Origin: Occallatibacter sp. | GTDB taxonomy: Bacteria; Acidobacteriota; Terriglobia; Terriglobales; Acidobacteriaceae | Reading direction: 5' to 3' | NCBI GenBank assembly: GCA_031296165.1 | Contig: JARLGF010000101.1 | Location: 1-32,110, forward strand | Length of the DNA: 32,110 nt | Shown here: piece by piece, positions 1 through 11,654 of the stretch | Layout of the letters: the number at the start of each line of letters is the position of its first letter | Numbering within the stretch: position 1 is the stretch's first letter | Notes under the pieces: model-generated | What the model saw: only the letters and a program-made list of their open reading frames with translations | Told to the model about the DNA's origin: nothing | Databases searched by the model: none | Made by a program: the position numbers and the translations under genes

Positions 1-210
1 ATAAAAATCCTCATCCTGGCGGTAGGGCATAAAGTCCAGCAGCGGCTCTTCGGCGGCAAACAGCACGGCCACGCCGCCGCGCAACCGCGCGCCCAGCTCT
101 ACGCGCCGCGCATGGTAAACCCCGGCAGGCTGCTTTTCCAGAGCATTCAGTGCAGGTATCGCCGTCAGGGCGGCCAGCAAGGCAAGTGCGACAAACCGGA
201 ACAATTTCAT
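1..210 (-). CDS. Secreted Xaa-Pro aminopeptidase / proline dipeptidase, 5' part
   Basis: The reading frame starts at an ATG (complement of 208-210) and runs off the left edge of the window, giving the first 70 residues. Residues 1-23 look like a Sec signal peptide: K2 and R5, a hydrophobic core at about 6-20, and a likely cut after the ALNA at 20-23. The mature start matches the N-terminal domain of aminopeptidase P family enzymes, with GVAVLFAAEEP and then the characteristic YRQDEDFY near residues 63-70. Such enzymes are dinuclear metallopeptidases that remove an N-terminal residue preceding proline. The metal-binding domain lies outside the window. It is transcribed divergently from rimP. 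No good ribosome binding site is visible. The family call rests on a short stretch. Confidence 0.72.
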   Translation of the reverse strand, partial: MKLFRFVALALLAALTAIPALNALEKQPAGVYHARRVELGARLRGGVAVLFAAEEPLLDFMPYRQDEDFY

Positions 211-326
211 TCCGCTATTGTCGTCTCTATGCGCTCCACCGTGCAAAGTTCACGGGGGAACTCCCCCACCCGTCTCCGCATGTCGCCAAACCGGGCGAAA
301 TTAGCCACGTTTGGCTCACTTCCCCA

Positions 327-355
327 TTGAATTTCCCCTCAATTCCCCGTATGCT
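327..355 (+). promoter_or_regulatory. Putative sigma-70 promoter of the rimP-nusA-infB operon
   Basis: A TTGAAT box at 327-332 is followed, after exactly 17 bases, by TATGCT at 350-355. Each matches the sigma-70 consensus at four of six positions. A start near 362 would give a leader of about 190 nt before rimP. This is a pattern match only. Confidence 0.45.
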
Positions 356-375
356 AAGGATGCAGACGAATTTGT

Positions 376-447
376 CCGCCAGAAGTACTTGCCGTGAACG
401 CACCGGCTGGCGGAGAGAGGAGTGGGCTCATAGCCCACTTTTTATTT
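376..447 (+). promoter_or_regulatory. rimP leader: stem-loop followed by terminator-like hairpin
   Basis: A first stem pairs CCGCCAG (376-382) with CTGGCGG (407-413). A second hairpin pairs AGTGGGCT (421-428) with AGCCCACT (432-439) around a three-base loop and is followed directly by a T-rich run to 447. That is the form of an intrinsic terminator, but it lies inside the leader, about 105 nt upstream of the rimP start and downstream of the candidate promoter. An attenuator of the rimP-nusA-infB operon is the natural reading, possibly responding to NusA or other translation factors. The alternative is that it ends an upstream transcript, but no plus-strand gene lies upstream within the window. 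Confidence 0.6.
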
Positions 448-551
448 GCGGCAAATTCACCGGGACGTACGCCCCGGAAACTACCGTCCTGAGACGGCAT
501 GAAATTCAGGTTTCCCCGTGAGCAATTTTGCTCGCTGGGGTGTTAGGGAAG

Positions 552-1148
552 ATGGCAGTCAAGCTGGAAGCAATCCGGACAGCGGCGGCAAGAGTGGCCG
601 CTTCGCATGGGCTGGACTTGGTGGACATCGAGTTCATCGGCCCTGCGAAGGAGCGTACCCTCCGCATTTACCTCGAAAAAAACGCCGAGGGCCGCGCGCA
701 ATTGAAGGCGGCTATTGCGGCAGGCATGGAAGGGCTTCCCGAGCGTTTGGTTGAAGGAACATTGAGCGTCGAGCAGTTGTCCGGCATCACCCACGAGGAT
801 TGCGCAGCTTTCAGCCGCGACTTCGGCGTGTTGCTGGACGTGGAAGACCTGGTTCCCGGCGCGGAGTACACGCTCGAAGCCAGTTCTCCGGGTCTGGACC
901 GCAAGCTGAGCAAGGCAGAGGATTTCAAGCGGTTTACGGGCAGCCTGGTCAAAGTGCAGACCTTTGAGCCCATCCGCAACAACCGCCACTGGCAGGGACG
1001 CATGACTGCCGGCGCGGAAGCAGGGCAAACCATCACCCTTGACCTTGCGGCCGTGAAGCAGAACAGCAAGAGCCGGAAGACCGGCGTAGACACTGTCGAG
1101 ATTGCGCTCGACAACATCGAGAAGGCGCAACTGGTACCGGAGATCTGA
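552..1148 (+). CDS. rimP: Ribosome maturation factor RimP
   Basis: This 198-residue protein belongs to the RimP (DUF150) family, which assists late assembly of the 30S subunit. The N-terminal alpha/beta domain carries LVDIEFIGPAKERTLRIYLEK, and the family motif leading into the C-terminal SH3-like domain is visible as YTLEASSPGLDRKLSK near residues 108-123. I chose the ATG at 552, which has AGGGAAG just before it. In-frame TTG (528) and GTG (540) codons upstream are possible but have no better ribosome binding site. It is the first gene of the rimP-nusA-infB operon. It carries an insertion of roughly 30 residues between the N-terminal strands (about 45-75) compared with short family members. 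Confidence 0.93.
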   Translation: MAVKLEAIRTAAARVAASHGLDLVDIEFIGPAKERTLRIYLEKNAEGRAQLKAAIAAGMEGLPERLVEGTLSVEQLSGITHEDCAAFSRDFGVLLDVEDLVPGAEYTLEASSPGLDRKLSKAEDFKRFTGSLVKVQTFEPIRNNRHWQGRMTAGAEAGQTITLDLAAVKQNSKSRKTGVDTVEIALDNIEKAQLVPEI

Positions 1149-1281
1149 GCAGCACTCCGGAAACTGCATGGAACTGAAGGGGACTGGCCTCGGTCCGCAC
1201 CCTTCTCAAACCCTACCGAACCGGCTGTGGGCCGCTGTTGCACCCCACGCGCCGAGCCGCAATCGAGAAAGCAAGCAGAGT

Positions 1282-2937
1282 ATGGCCAACAGCGTTTTGT
1301 ATCAGAGTATCGAGCTCCTCAGCCAGGAAAAGGGCATTGACCCCGGCATCGTTGTCGGCGCCGTCGAGGAGGCCATCGCCCTGGCTACGCGCAAGTTTTA
1401 CAAGACCCAGGAAAACATGCGCGGCGAACTGAACAAGGAGACCGGCGAAATCCAGGCCTACATCTACAAAACCGTGGTGGCCGACGAGGAAACGATCGAG
1501 GACCCGCTCAACCAGATCCCGCTCACTGAGGCCAAGGTCATCTCACCCGACGTGGAAGTGGGCAGCGAGATTCGCTTCTACCGCGACACCAGCCCCCTGG
1601 GCCGCATCGCCGCGCAACTGGCCAAGCAGGTTATCTTCCAGAAAGTCCGCGAAGCCGAGCGCGACACCGTCTTCAATGAGTACGCGCACCGCGAAAAGGA
1701 AGTCCTCAACGCCACCGTCAAGCGCATCGAGGGTCAAGACATCATTTACGACCTGGGCAAGGCTGAGGCACGCTGCCCCCGGCGCGAGCAGTCGCGGCTT
1801 GAGCAGTTCTCCATCGGCGAGCGCGTCCGCGTGGTGCTGCTCAAGGTGGACCGCGCCGCCAAGGGACCGCAGGTCATCGTCTCCCGCGCCGCTCCCGAGC
1901 TGGTTTCCAATCTCTTTCAGTCGGAAGTCCCGGAAATCTACGACAACACCGTGGTCATCCGCGCCATTGCCCGCGAAGCTGGCGAGCGCACCAAGATCGC
2001 CGTCCAGTCCCGCGACAAGGACGTTGACCCGGTCGGCGCCTGCGTCGGCATGAAGGGCATGCGCGTGCAGTCCATCATCCGCGAGCTGCGCGGCGAAAAG
2101 ATCGACATCATCGAGTTCTCGGATGAAATCACCACCTTTGCCGAGAAGGCCCTGCAGCCGGCCAAGGTCAGCCGCGTCTCCATCTCCGACCTCACCGACA
2201 AGCAGCTTGAAGTCATCGTCGACGACACCCAGCTCTCTCTCGCCATCGGCAAAAAGGGCCAGAACGTCCGCCTCGCCGCCAAGCTCCTGGGCTGGAAAAT
2301 CGACATCAAGAGCGAAGAGGAGAAGCGCCAGGAGGTCGAGCAGCAGATGCAGGACCTCAGCGGCGGCCCCTCCACCCCCATCGAACAGGTTTCCGAACTG
2401 GGCGACGGCATCATCCAGAAGCTGGTGGCAGCCGGCATCACAACCGTCGAAGCACTGGCCGACATGACGCCCGAACAACTCGAGGAAATCCCCGGCATCG
2501 GCGAAAAAACGCTCGAGAAAATCAGTGTCGCCGTGCGCCACTACTTCGGCCACTTTGAAGAGGGCGAAGAAGGCCACGTTCCGGAAACCGCCGAAGCCGA
2601 AGCGGCAGAAGGCGAAGCCGCGGAGCCCGAGGTCAGCGAAACAGAACGCGAAGCGGTTCTGGATACCGACCAGGCGGAAGCGGAAAACGACGACGCGGTC
2701 ATCCGCGAAGCCGAGAACGTTCGCGAAGCCGAAGGCGAAACGGAATACAACTCCGAGTCGGAAGCCGCGGTCGAGGACATTCCCACTGCCGATGACGCGG
2801 AAATCGAAACCCTTGAAGACGAACCGGCCGAAGCGCTTGAACAAGACAACCAAAGCGCGCAGGAACCGTTGCTGGAAGAGACTGAAACTGAAAGTGGAGT
2901 ATCGGACGAGCAGGCTGACAAAGAGGAAGACGCGTAA
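1282..2937 (+). CDS. nusA: Transcription termination/antitermination factor NusA
   Basis: This 551-residue NusA binds RNA polymerase and nascent RNA to modulate pausing, termination and antitermination. In order it shows the polymerase-binding N-terminal domain (1 to about 135), an S1 domain (about 137-203), KH1 with its GMKG loop near 256, KH2 with GKKG near 323, and a helix-hairpin-helix segment with IPGIGEKT near 403. From about residue 427 to the end there is an unusual tail of about 125 residues, very rich in Glu, Asp and Ala. The start is the ATG giving MANSVLYQSIELL. A longer in-frame extension upstream overlaps the end of rimP and does not resemble NusA. The spacer to rimP is 133 bp, and a 119-bp spacer leads to infB. 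The ylxR gene often found between nusA and infB is absent. Confidence 0.96.
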   Translation: MANSVLYQSIELLSQEKGIDPGIVVGAVEEAIALATRKFYKTQENMRGELNKETGEIQAYIYKTVVADEETIEDPLNQIPLTEAKVISPDVEVGSEIRFYRDTSPLGRIAAQLAKQVIFQKVREAERDTVFNEYAHREKEVLNATVKRIEGQDIIYDLGKAEARCPRREQSRLEQFSIGERVRVVLLKVDRAAKGPQVIVSRAAPELVSNLFQSEVPEIYDNTVVIRAIAREAGERTKIAVQSRDKDVDPVGACVGMKGMRVQSIIRELRGEKIDIIEFSDEITTFAEKALQPAKVSRVSISDLTDKQLEVIVDDTQLSLAIGKKGQNVRLAAKLLGWKIDIKSEEEKRQEVEQQMQDLSGGPSTPIEQVSELGDGIIQKLVAAGITTVEALADMTPEQLEEIPGIGEKTLEKISVAVRHYFGHFEEGEEGHVPETAEAEAAEGEAAEPEVSETEREAVLDTDQAEAENDDAVIREAENVREAEGETEYNSESEAAVEDIPTADDAEIETLEDEPAEALEQDNQSAQEPLLEETETESGVSDEQADKEEDA

Positions 2938-3010
2938 CATGCGCCGCGGCCTGCAAAACCGATCGGGTAATCATGGAACCATCAAGAGCAACCAATGCCA
3001 AGAGGTAGCT

Positions 3011-3022
3011 ATGAGCGACTAA
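3011..3022 (+). other. Possible three-codon leader ORF between nusA and infB
   Basis: A minimal frame Met-Ser-Asp-stop (3011-3022) is preceded by AGAGG at 3001-3005, a plausible ribosome binding site at normal spacing. It lies 34 nt upstream of the infB start. It may be chance. It is listed because the ribosome binding site is at least as good as that of infB (GAGGCGG). Confidence 0.2.
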
Positions 3023-3056
3023 AGGGCTTTGGGCAGCACATATTGAAAAGAGGCGG

Positions 3057-6335
<3,279 letters not shown>

Positions 6336-6366
6336 CGCAAAGCAACTCCAACCCAGCCCCAAACTA

Positions 6367-6406
6367 AACCGGCCCGCTCCTCACCAAGAGAAGCGGGCCG
6401 GTTTTT
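6367..6406 (+). terminator. Rho-independent terminator after infB
   Basis: AACCGGCCCGCT (6367-6378) pairs with AGCGGGCCGGTT (6392-6403) around a 13-base loop and runs into a T tract ending at 6406. It closes the rimP-nusA-infB operon 32 bp after the infB stop. Confidence 0.9.
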
Positions 6407-6507
6407 CAGGGACTACTGGCAACAGACCTGTGACGGTAGGCCATGGTTTGACCCTCCGCGCCTCCGGTGATACTATCTCCTGACTCCCGATTCTCCAGGA
6501 GATACAC

Positions 6508-7479
6508 ATGCCCAAACTCCTCCCGCCTACTGGCCGATCTGGCTCCCTGTCGGCTCAACGTCGCAATGCAGTTCGCTCCGCTTCTTTGCTTCTCTGCCTC
6601 GCCTTCGCCAGCGCCTGCAATACGACAAGTGACGCCAAAGCCGTCGCCACACAACTTTCCGACACAGCCACGGCGCTGACCAGCTACTACACAGCGCTCC
6701 ACACCGAGATCGTCAACACCGATCAGTTGAACAACCTTGAGCAGGGTATCAACGGCCTGCCCTACGACACGCAAACGCGCGCCAAGATCATGGATACGGC
6801 GGCTGAGATTCAAAAGCGCGCAGATATTGCAAACAACATCTCCACCCTCGCCGCCTCTTTGACACAGCTCACCACCTCCACGGGCGCTACCGATGCCTCC
6901 ACAGCCGCCGGCAAGCTGGCATCGGCTGCAGCATCTATCAAGCCCCTCGCACCTTTTCTTACCGCGCCCGTGCAGGCCGGCATGACGGCAGCCGCACAGG
7001 AAATCGCTGCCGCTATCCAGCAACGCAAGATCCGTGAGGCGGCACGCCAAGTCTCGGTATTCCTCGATAACTTCAACAAGTTGTTTGCCGCCGAAGAGCC
7101 CGCCTGCGAAACCATCAACGATCAATATGTGGACCTCGCCGCTACATTGTCAGGCTGGTTTGTCGCGAACGGCCAGACCGACCCGGCCGCCTACAGTGGC
7201 GCGCTTTCCAAGATGGCGCTCACTCCCTACGGTCTTACGGCCAAGGTCGATGCCCCTACGGTGGCCAAAATCGCGGCTACCGCACAGATGTTCATCAATC
7301 AGAAGTCCACAGACATGAAAGCCGCCCACACCGCAGCCGGCAAAGCCATGGAAGATGCTCTCGCCGATATCGCAGTGCGGGCTGCTGACGTCGCAGCAAA
7401 CAAACCCCTCCCCGCTGGCATCCCTCCTCCCACGCTCACCACCATCAATCAGTGGACCGCCACTATCGCCGCCAAATAA
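6508..7479 (+). CDS. Putative lipoprotein of unknown function
   Basis: A 323-residue protein with an ATG preceded by a clear AGGAGA. The N-terminus has basic residues (R18, R19, R23), a hydrophobic stretch at about 25-35, and a lipobox-like ASAC with Cys at 37, so a lipid-anchored envelope protein is likely. The rest is Ala/Thr/Gln-rich and predicted mainly helical, with many short helices separated by Asn/Asp/Ser and no recognisable catalytic motif. I do not recognise the family. The next gene starts 13 bp after the stop with its own ribosome binding site, so the two are probably co-expressed and may act together. Confidence 0.7.
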   Translation: MPKLLPPTGRSGSLSAQRRNAVRSASLLLCLAFASACNTTSDAKAVATQLSDTATALTSYYTALHTEIVNTDQLNNLEQGINGLPYDTQTRAKIMDTAAEIQKRADIANNISTLAASLTQLTTSTGATDASTAAGKLASAAASIKPLAPFLTAPVQAGMTAAAQEIAAAIQQRKIREAARQVSVFLDNFNKLFAAEEPACETINDQYVDLAATLSGWFVANGQTDPAAYSGALSKMALTPYGLTAKVDAPTVAKIAATAQMFINQKSTDMKAAHTAAGKAMEDALADIAVRAADVAANKPLPAGIPPPTLTTINQWTATIAAK

Positions 7480-7492
7480 GAAAGGAACGCCG

Positions 7493-7819
7493 ATGCAGGA
7501 CGCACTCGCAGCACTCGAGAAAAACTACATGAACCTCAATCAGCAGCTGAATATGCTGAGCGTAAATTGCACCGCGGACCAGAAGTCTGCGCTGATGAAC
7601 CAGGTCGTCGCCGCGCGCACCGCTTACTGGTCCTGCGTCAACAAGGCCTTTCACGACGACGATCCGCAAGTGGTCAGTCTCACCAGCCAGCTCAATGCCG
7701 CCAACAAGCAACTCAGCAATGCGGTGCAGCAGATGGGTGACATAACGGCCACGCTCAACCAGATCACCCAGGCCGTCACCATTGCCACCGGCCTTGCTGC
7801 ACTGGTGATTGCCGCGTAA
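7493..7819 (+). CDS. Small helical protein of unknown function
   Basis: A 108-residue protein; the ATG follows GAAAGGAACG. It is rich in Gln, Asn, Leu and Ala, in the manner of amphipathic or coiled-coil helices. It has two cysteines (C26 and C48) and a hydrophobic C-terminal segment (about 91-108, ITQAVTIATGLAALVIAA) that could enter or lie on a membrane. No signal peptide is seen. It follows the lipoprotein gene at 13 bp, which suggests a two-gene unit. No homology can be named from sequence alone. A longer in-frame extension to 7355 lies inside the lipoprotein gene in another frame and is not favoured. Confidence 0.65.
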   Translation: MQDALAALEKNYMNLNQQLNMLSVNCTADQKSALMNQVVAARTAYWSCVNKAFHDDDPQVVSLTSQLNAANKQLSNAVQQMGDITATLNQITQAVTIATGLAALVIAA

Positions 7820-7924
7820 GTGCACTCTCTGTGACCAGATGGCATCACGCCCATCCTTCCGCAGCCTCAGCGCCGAAGGATACGGTGACGCGATCCTTGT
7901 CTTCTGTCCGCAGTTGCCGCCCCG

Positions 7925-8593
7925 TTACGGCAGCTCCTGCACCTTGAAGTTCTTGAATTCGATCCGATACCCCTCGGACTCCAGGCCGATGTAGCCCTTT
8001 TCCACGTCGACATGCAGCGTGTTCACCACCGCGCCGTTCACGGCCAGCGTGCAGGTGTGGCTGACGCAGCGGATGTCGTACGTGTTCCACTTGCCCGCCG
8101 GCTTGATGCGGTTTTCCGTCATTTCCTTGCTCAGGTTGAACTTCGTCATTTTGCCGTCGAGCGGCGTTGCGCCAAAGATGTAGCCGCCGCCGGGCGAGGT
8201 CTGCGCCTGGTGCCAGACGGTTCCGTCTTCGTCGTTCAGGAAGAAGACGCCGCTGTTGTATTTCGGAGTGCCGGGCAGCTTGGTAAAGCGCCACTGCACA
8301 TGGAACGTGAAGTTGTGGAGTTCCTTGCCGAAGCGGAGCCAATCGTGGCCGCCGTTGCCGTCGCACAGGATGGTGCGCTTCGCCGCGTCGATATGCCACT
8401 GGGGGATGCTGGTCACCGGGTGGGTGGGCGGGATGGCGATGCGCGTCCACTGCTCCTGGTAGTTGGCCGGGAACAGGTTGACGGTCTGCGCGGATGCGGG
8501 CAGGACGAAGGCGAGCAGGGCGAGGCCGAACAGGGCACATCTCCCGGTACGGTTCATGCCAGGGGCTGGCTTGCGAAGACTGCATAAACTCAT
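7925..8593 (-). CDS. Secreted DUF1080 (3-keto-disaccharide hydrolase-like) protein
   Basis: A 222-residue protein of the DUF1080 family, a concanavalin-like beta-sandwich fold found in secreted carbohydrate-active or carbohydrate-binding proteins and abundant in Acidobacteria, Planctomycetes and Bacteroidetes. Family signatures are NSGVFFLNDEDG in the middle, then KPAGKWNTYDIRC, and near the end KGYIGLESEGYRIEFKNFKV. The N-terminus has a signal peptide ending ALLAFVLPASAQ. I chose the ATG at 8593 because GGAG lies 8 nt upstream. The internal ATG at 8557 is a shorter option that also keeps the signal peptide but lacks a ribosome binding site. It lies downstream of the PAP2 gene on the same strand, 108 bp away. 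Its substrate cannot be told from the sequence. Confidence 0.82.
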   Translation of the reverse strand: MSLCSLRKPAPGMNRTGRCALFGLALLAFVLPASAQTVNLFPANYQEQWTRIAIPPTHPVTSIPQWHIDAAKRTILCDGNGGHDWLRFGKELHNFTFHVQWRFTKLPGTPKYNSGVFFLNDEDGTVWHQAQTSPGGGYIFGATPLDGKMTKFNLSKEMTENRIKPAGKWNTYDIRCVSHTCTLAVNGAVVNTLHVDVEKGYIGLESEGYRIEFKNFKVQELP

Positions 8594-8616
8594 GGGGTAC
8601 ACTCCGGGTTCCGGTT

Positions 8617-8637
8617 CGCAGAGTTGTTTTCTCTGCG
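8617..8637 (-). promoter_or_regulatory. Hairpin between the PAP2 and DUF1080 genes
   Basis: CGCAGAG (8617-8623) and CTCTGCG (8631-8637) form a perfect 7-bp stem with a 7-nt loop, 24 bp upstream of the DUF1080 start. No T tract follows on the minus strand, so it is not a typical terminator. Its role is unknown. Confidence 0.35.
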
Positions 8638-8701
8638 GCCAATTCGCCCGAATTCTACCACTACGAGAGCCGCGGCCGATGTGCCGGGGAGCGGAAACCG
8701 A

Positions 8702-9595
8702 TTACTGCGCCTCTGCGCGGGGCAGGGTTTTGCGGGCCAGCAATGCGATGGGGAAAAGCCAGACCAGGCCGGCAATATCGTCGATGCCGTAGTGCATGCG
8801 CAGGGCGATGGTGGACAGGGTAATGCAGGAGCAGACAACGATGGCCGCGGCCATGAACCAGCGCGGAAACTTGCCCCGGCAGATCCACACCAGCAGCCAG
8901 GGATTGGCCGTATGCAGGCTGGGAAAACAGTCGAATGCGTAGCGGAAGTTGCCCATGAGGAAGGTGTAGGAGGGCGTGGACTGGATAAAGATGGGCGCAA
9001 CGGGCGTAGCGATGGACAAAGGCCCGGAGACGGGAATCAGGATGTAGCAGCAGTAGCCGGCATAGAGCGAGATCACCATGGTGCGGCGCACAAGCCAAAG
9101 CTGCGCCATGTCTCCCCGCAACAAAAACCAGATCATGGCGAGGATGGGCATGAACGGATAGAAGCCATAGAAGCAGGACATGACCTCGAGGAAAAGCCGG
9201 GAATCCAGTCCCCACTGGGCGAGCCAGAGATAGGGAGTCTTGCCGAACAGGGCAATGTCTGCGGCCATCGTCCATTGGTCTTTGGACTGGATGCCGAGCC
9301 AGGCGGTGATTGCCGAGGCGTGCATCAGCTTGAGGCTCACATAGCCCAGCACGGCAACCACCACCGGGGCGATCTCAAGCACGATGCGCAGCAGGCCGCG
9401 GGCGCGGAAGTTGAAGCGCGCGGCAACCAGCAGCAGCACAAACAGCAGGAAGGCGCTGCGCAGAACCCATTGCGCCAGTGCGCGGCCGCCCGGAGTGGCA
9501 AAGTCCGGCGGGTAGAACGGCGCCAGCAGGAAAACCAGGCAAAGAAATGCCCCTGTCAGCAATTCGTCGAGGTAACGACGAAGGAAGTTCGCCAT
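8702..9595 (-). CDS. PAP2-superfamily membrane phosphatase (inositol phosphotransferase-like)
   Basis: A 297-residue membrane protein with about six hydrophobic segments. The catalytic signatures of the PAP2 superfamily lie in the C-terminal third: FPSLHTAN near residue 220 (Ser and His of the second motif) and HYGIDDIAG near 267-275 (His nucleophile and Asp). The arrangement resembles the PAP2_3 branch, which includes inositol phosphorylceramide synthase-like phosphotransferases and lipid phosphatases, so a role in phospho- or sphingolipid headgroup chemistry is plausible. The ATG at 9595 is preceded by AGGGA. It is 121 bp downstream of the acyl-CoA dehydrogenase gene on the same strand. Its exact lipid substrate is not deducible. 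Confidence 0.82.
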   Translation of the reverse strand: MANFLRRYLDELLTGAFLCLVFLLAPFYPPDFATPGGRALAQWVLRSAFLLFVLLLVAARFNFRARGLLRIVLEIAPVVVAVLGYVSLKLMHASAITAWLGIQSKDQWTMAADIALFGKTPYLWLAQWGLDSRLFLEVMSCFYGFYPFMPILAMIWFLLRGDMAQLWLVRRTMVISLYAGYCCYILIPVSGPLSIATPVAPIFIQSTPSYTFLMGNFRYAFDCFPSLHTANPWLLVWICRGKFPRWFMAAAIVVCSCITLSTIALRMHYGIDDIAGLVWLFPIALLARKTLPRAEAQ

Positions 9596-9716
9596 GATAG
9601 TTTCCCTGTGCTTGAAAAGGTGTCCAGTTTACGCGGCGCTTGCTCAGGGTGGCAAGGCGGCTGAGAGACCTCCAGCGCGGGAATAAATTTGTGCCCACCT
9701 GTGCGGCCGATCTCCG

Positions 9717-11516
9717 CTACAGAGGATACCGTTCCATCTGACCGCAAATCCGCGCCACGGTCCGGCTCAGCCCCACGGCGTCGCCCGGCGTAAACCGCGC
9801 CAGCCGCCGCAGAATCGCCAGTTGCGTGCGCAGCTCGTCGCCTGCGCCGCAGGCCGCCAGCACCCGCCGCGCCGCCTGCTCGGTCAGTCCCATGCTCTCG
9901 TCCGCCAGCAGCCCCGTCAGCGCCGCCGCAACCTCGGCAGAGCTCCGCCCGGCCGCAGCCAATTTCCGCGCCCGCAGCAGCGCCGACTCCAACGCATAAA
10001 CCTGCGCAATAATATCGGCCAGGTCGGCCATCACTTCCTGCTCGTCCTGCAGCGCAGTCATGAACCGTTGGCTGGCCACTCCGGCGGCAAACAGCGCCAC
10101 CTTCCTCACCGCCGCCAGCACCTCGGCCTCCCGCGCCAGCAACTCGTCCGCATCCGCCCCGCCGTCAAAGCCGAGCGGCTGCATTACCTCGTCCATCAGC
10201 TTTTTGATGGCCGGCAGCAGCGGCAGTTGTCCTGTCATCGCCCGCTTCATCAGCCAACCGGTAATGATCAGCCGGTTGATCTCATTGGTCCCCTCGAAGA
10301 TCCGGTTGATCCGCGCGTCCCGGTAGGTGCGCTCCGCCGGATACTCCTCCACATACCCATAGCCGCCCATCGTCGCAATCAGCTCATCGGCCACCAGTGT
10401 CAGCATCTCTGACCCGTACACCTTCAGAATGGAGCACTCCACCGCGTACTCCTCAATCCGGCGCTGTGTCTCCCGCGGCGATTGCGCCAGCTCCGGCCCG
10501 GCCTGCGCCAGCCCCGCATCGATCATGCCCACCGTGCGATACGCCATACTTTCCGCCGCATAAAGCCGTGTGGCGCTGGCTGAAATCTTGCGCTGAATCA
10601 TCCCGAACTCGGCAATCGGCTTGCCGAAAGCCTGGCGCTCTCTGGCGTAGCGGATCATCGCCTCCAGCGCGTGCCGCGCGCCGCCAATGCACGCCACCCC
10701 CAGCTTGAACCGCCCCACATTCAGCACGTTGAAAGCAATATGGTGTCCCTTGCCGGCCTCGCCCAGCAGGTTCGCGGCAGGAATCCGGCAGTCCTGCAGC
10801 ACCAGCGGGCAGGTTGACGAGCCGCGAATCCCCAGCTTGTGTTCTTCCGCGCCCACGCTCAGTCCCGGCGTGTCCCTCTCCACCAGAAATGCCGAAAACT
10901 TCTCCCCATCGATCTTGGCAAAAACGGTATACAGCCCGGCAATGCCGCCGTTTGAAACCCACTGCTTCTCGCCGTTCAGCGTGTAGTAGGCGCCATCGGC
11001 TGACAGCGTGGCGCGCGTCCGGATATTCATCGCATCCGAGCCCGAACTAGCCTCCGACAGTCCATAAGCCCCAATCCACTCGCAACTCGCCAGCTTCGGC
11101 AGGTAGCGCTGTTTCTGTTCCGCAGTGCCGTACCACACCAGCGGCAGCGTGGCGATGCCGATGTGCGCGCCAAAAGCCGTCGAAAAACTCGCCAGCACAG
11201 ACAGGTGATCGGTAATCAGCGTCGATGCGGTTTTGTCCATGCCCACCCCGCCGTACTCCTCGGGAATATCGACGGACGTGAACCCCAACTCCGCGGCCTT
11301 CCGCATCAGCGCCGCCACCACGCCCGGATCCTTGGCCTCAATGGCAGCCGCCGCCGGCAGAATCTCGTCGCGGGCAAACTGCGCCACGGTAGCCGCAATC
11401 TGGCGCTGCTCCTCGTTCAGATCCTCGGGAGTAAAAATCTCGGCCGGCGTCCGGGTTTCAAGCAGGAAGCTGCCGCCGGCTGCGGCAACAATCGGGTATG
11501 CGGGGGAAGCGGACAT
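9717..11516 (-). CDS. Acyl-CoA dehydrogenase, long form
   Basis: A 599-residue FAD-dependent acyl-CoA dehydrogenase that introduces the alpha-beta double bond in fatty acyl-CoA. The FAD and substrate signatures are GAYGLSEASSGSD and WVSNGGIAGLYTVFAK, followed by ERQAFGKPI. The catalytic base is probably Glu408 in RIFEGTNEINRLI. Classical family members have about 380-400 residues. This one carries a C-terminal extension of about 180 residues, as in very-long-chain-type and FadE-type enzymes. The ATG at 11516 has AGGAGG 11 nt upstream. The same frame remains open far upstream, but that part is antisense to the glycosyltransferase gene and is not coding. It is divergent from the glycosyltransferase. 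No electron transfer flavoprotein gene is nearby. Confidence 0.92.
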   Translation of the reverse strand: MSASPAYPIVAAAGGSFLLETRTPAEIFTPEDLNEEQRQIAATVAQFARDEILPAAAAIEAKDPGVVAALMRKAAELGFTSVDIPEEYGGVGMDKTASTLITDHLSVLASFSTAFGAHIGIATLPLVWYGTAEQKQRYLPKLASCEWIGAYGLSEASSGSDAMNIRTRATLSADGAYYTLNGEKQWVSNGGIAGLYTVFAKIDGEKFSAFLVERDTPGLSVGAEEHKLGIRGSSTCPLVLQDCRIPAANLLGEAGKGHHIAFNVLNVGRFKLGVACIGGARHALEAMIRYARERQAFGKPIAEFGMIQRKISASATRLYAAESMAYRTVGMIDAGLAQAGPELAQSPRETQRRIEEYAVECSILKVYGSEMLTLVADELIATMGGYGYVEEYPAERTYRDARINRIFEGTNEINRLIITGWLMKRAMTGQLPLLPAIKKLMDEVMQPLGFDGGADADELLAREAEVLAAVRKVALFAAGVASQRFMTALQDEQEVMADLADIIAQVYALESALLRARKLAAAGRSSAEVAAALTGLLADESMGLTEQAARRVLAACGAGDELRTQLAILRRLARFTPGDAVGLSRTVARICGQMERYPL

Positions 11517-11654
11517 GCGTGTAGATGCCTCCTGTGGTACTGCCCACATTACGTCAGCAAAGGACTCCGCGGCAACATCCGGCATGTAAACCCTTGTGCG
11601 GCCTGCACGCCCATTCGCATACAATGGACGGTATCCTGATCGCGGAGGCTTGCC

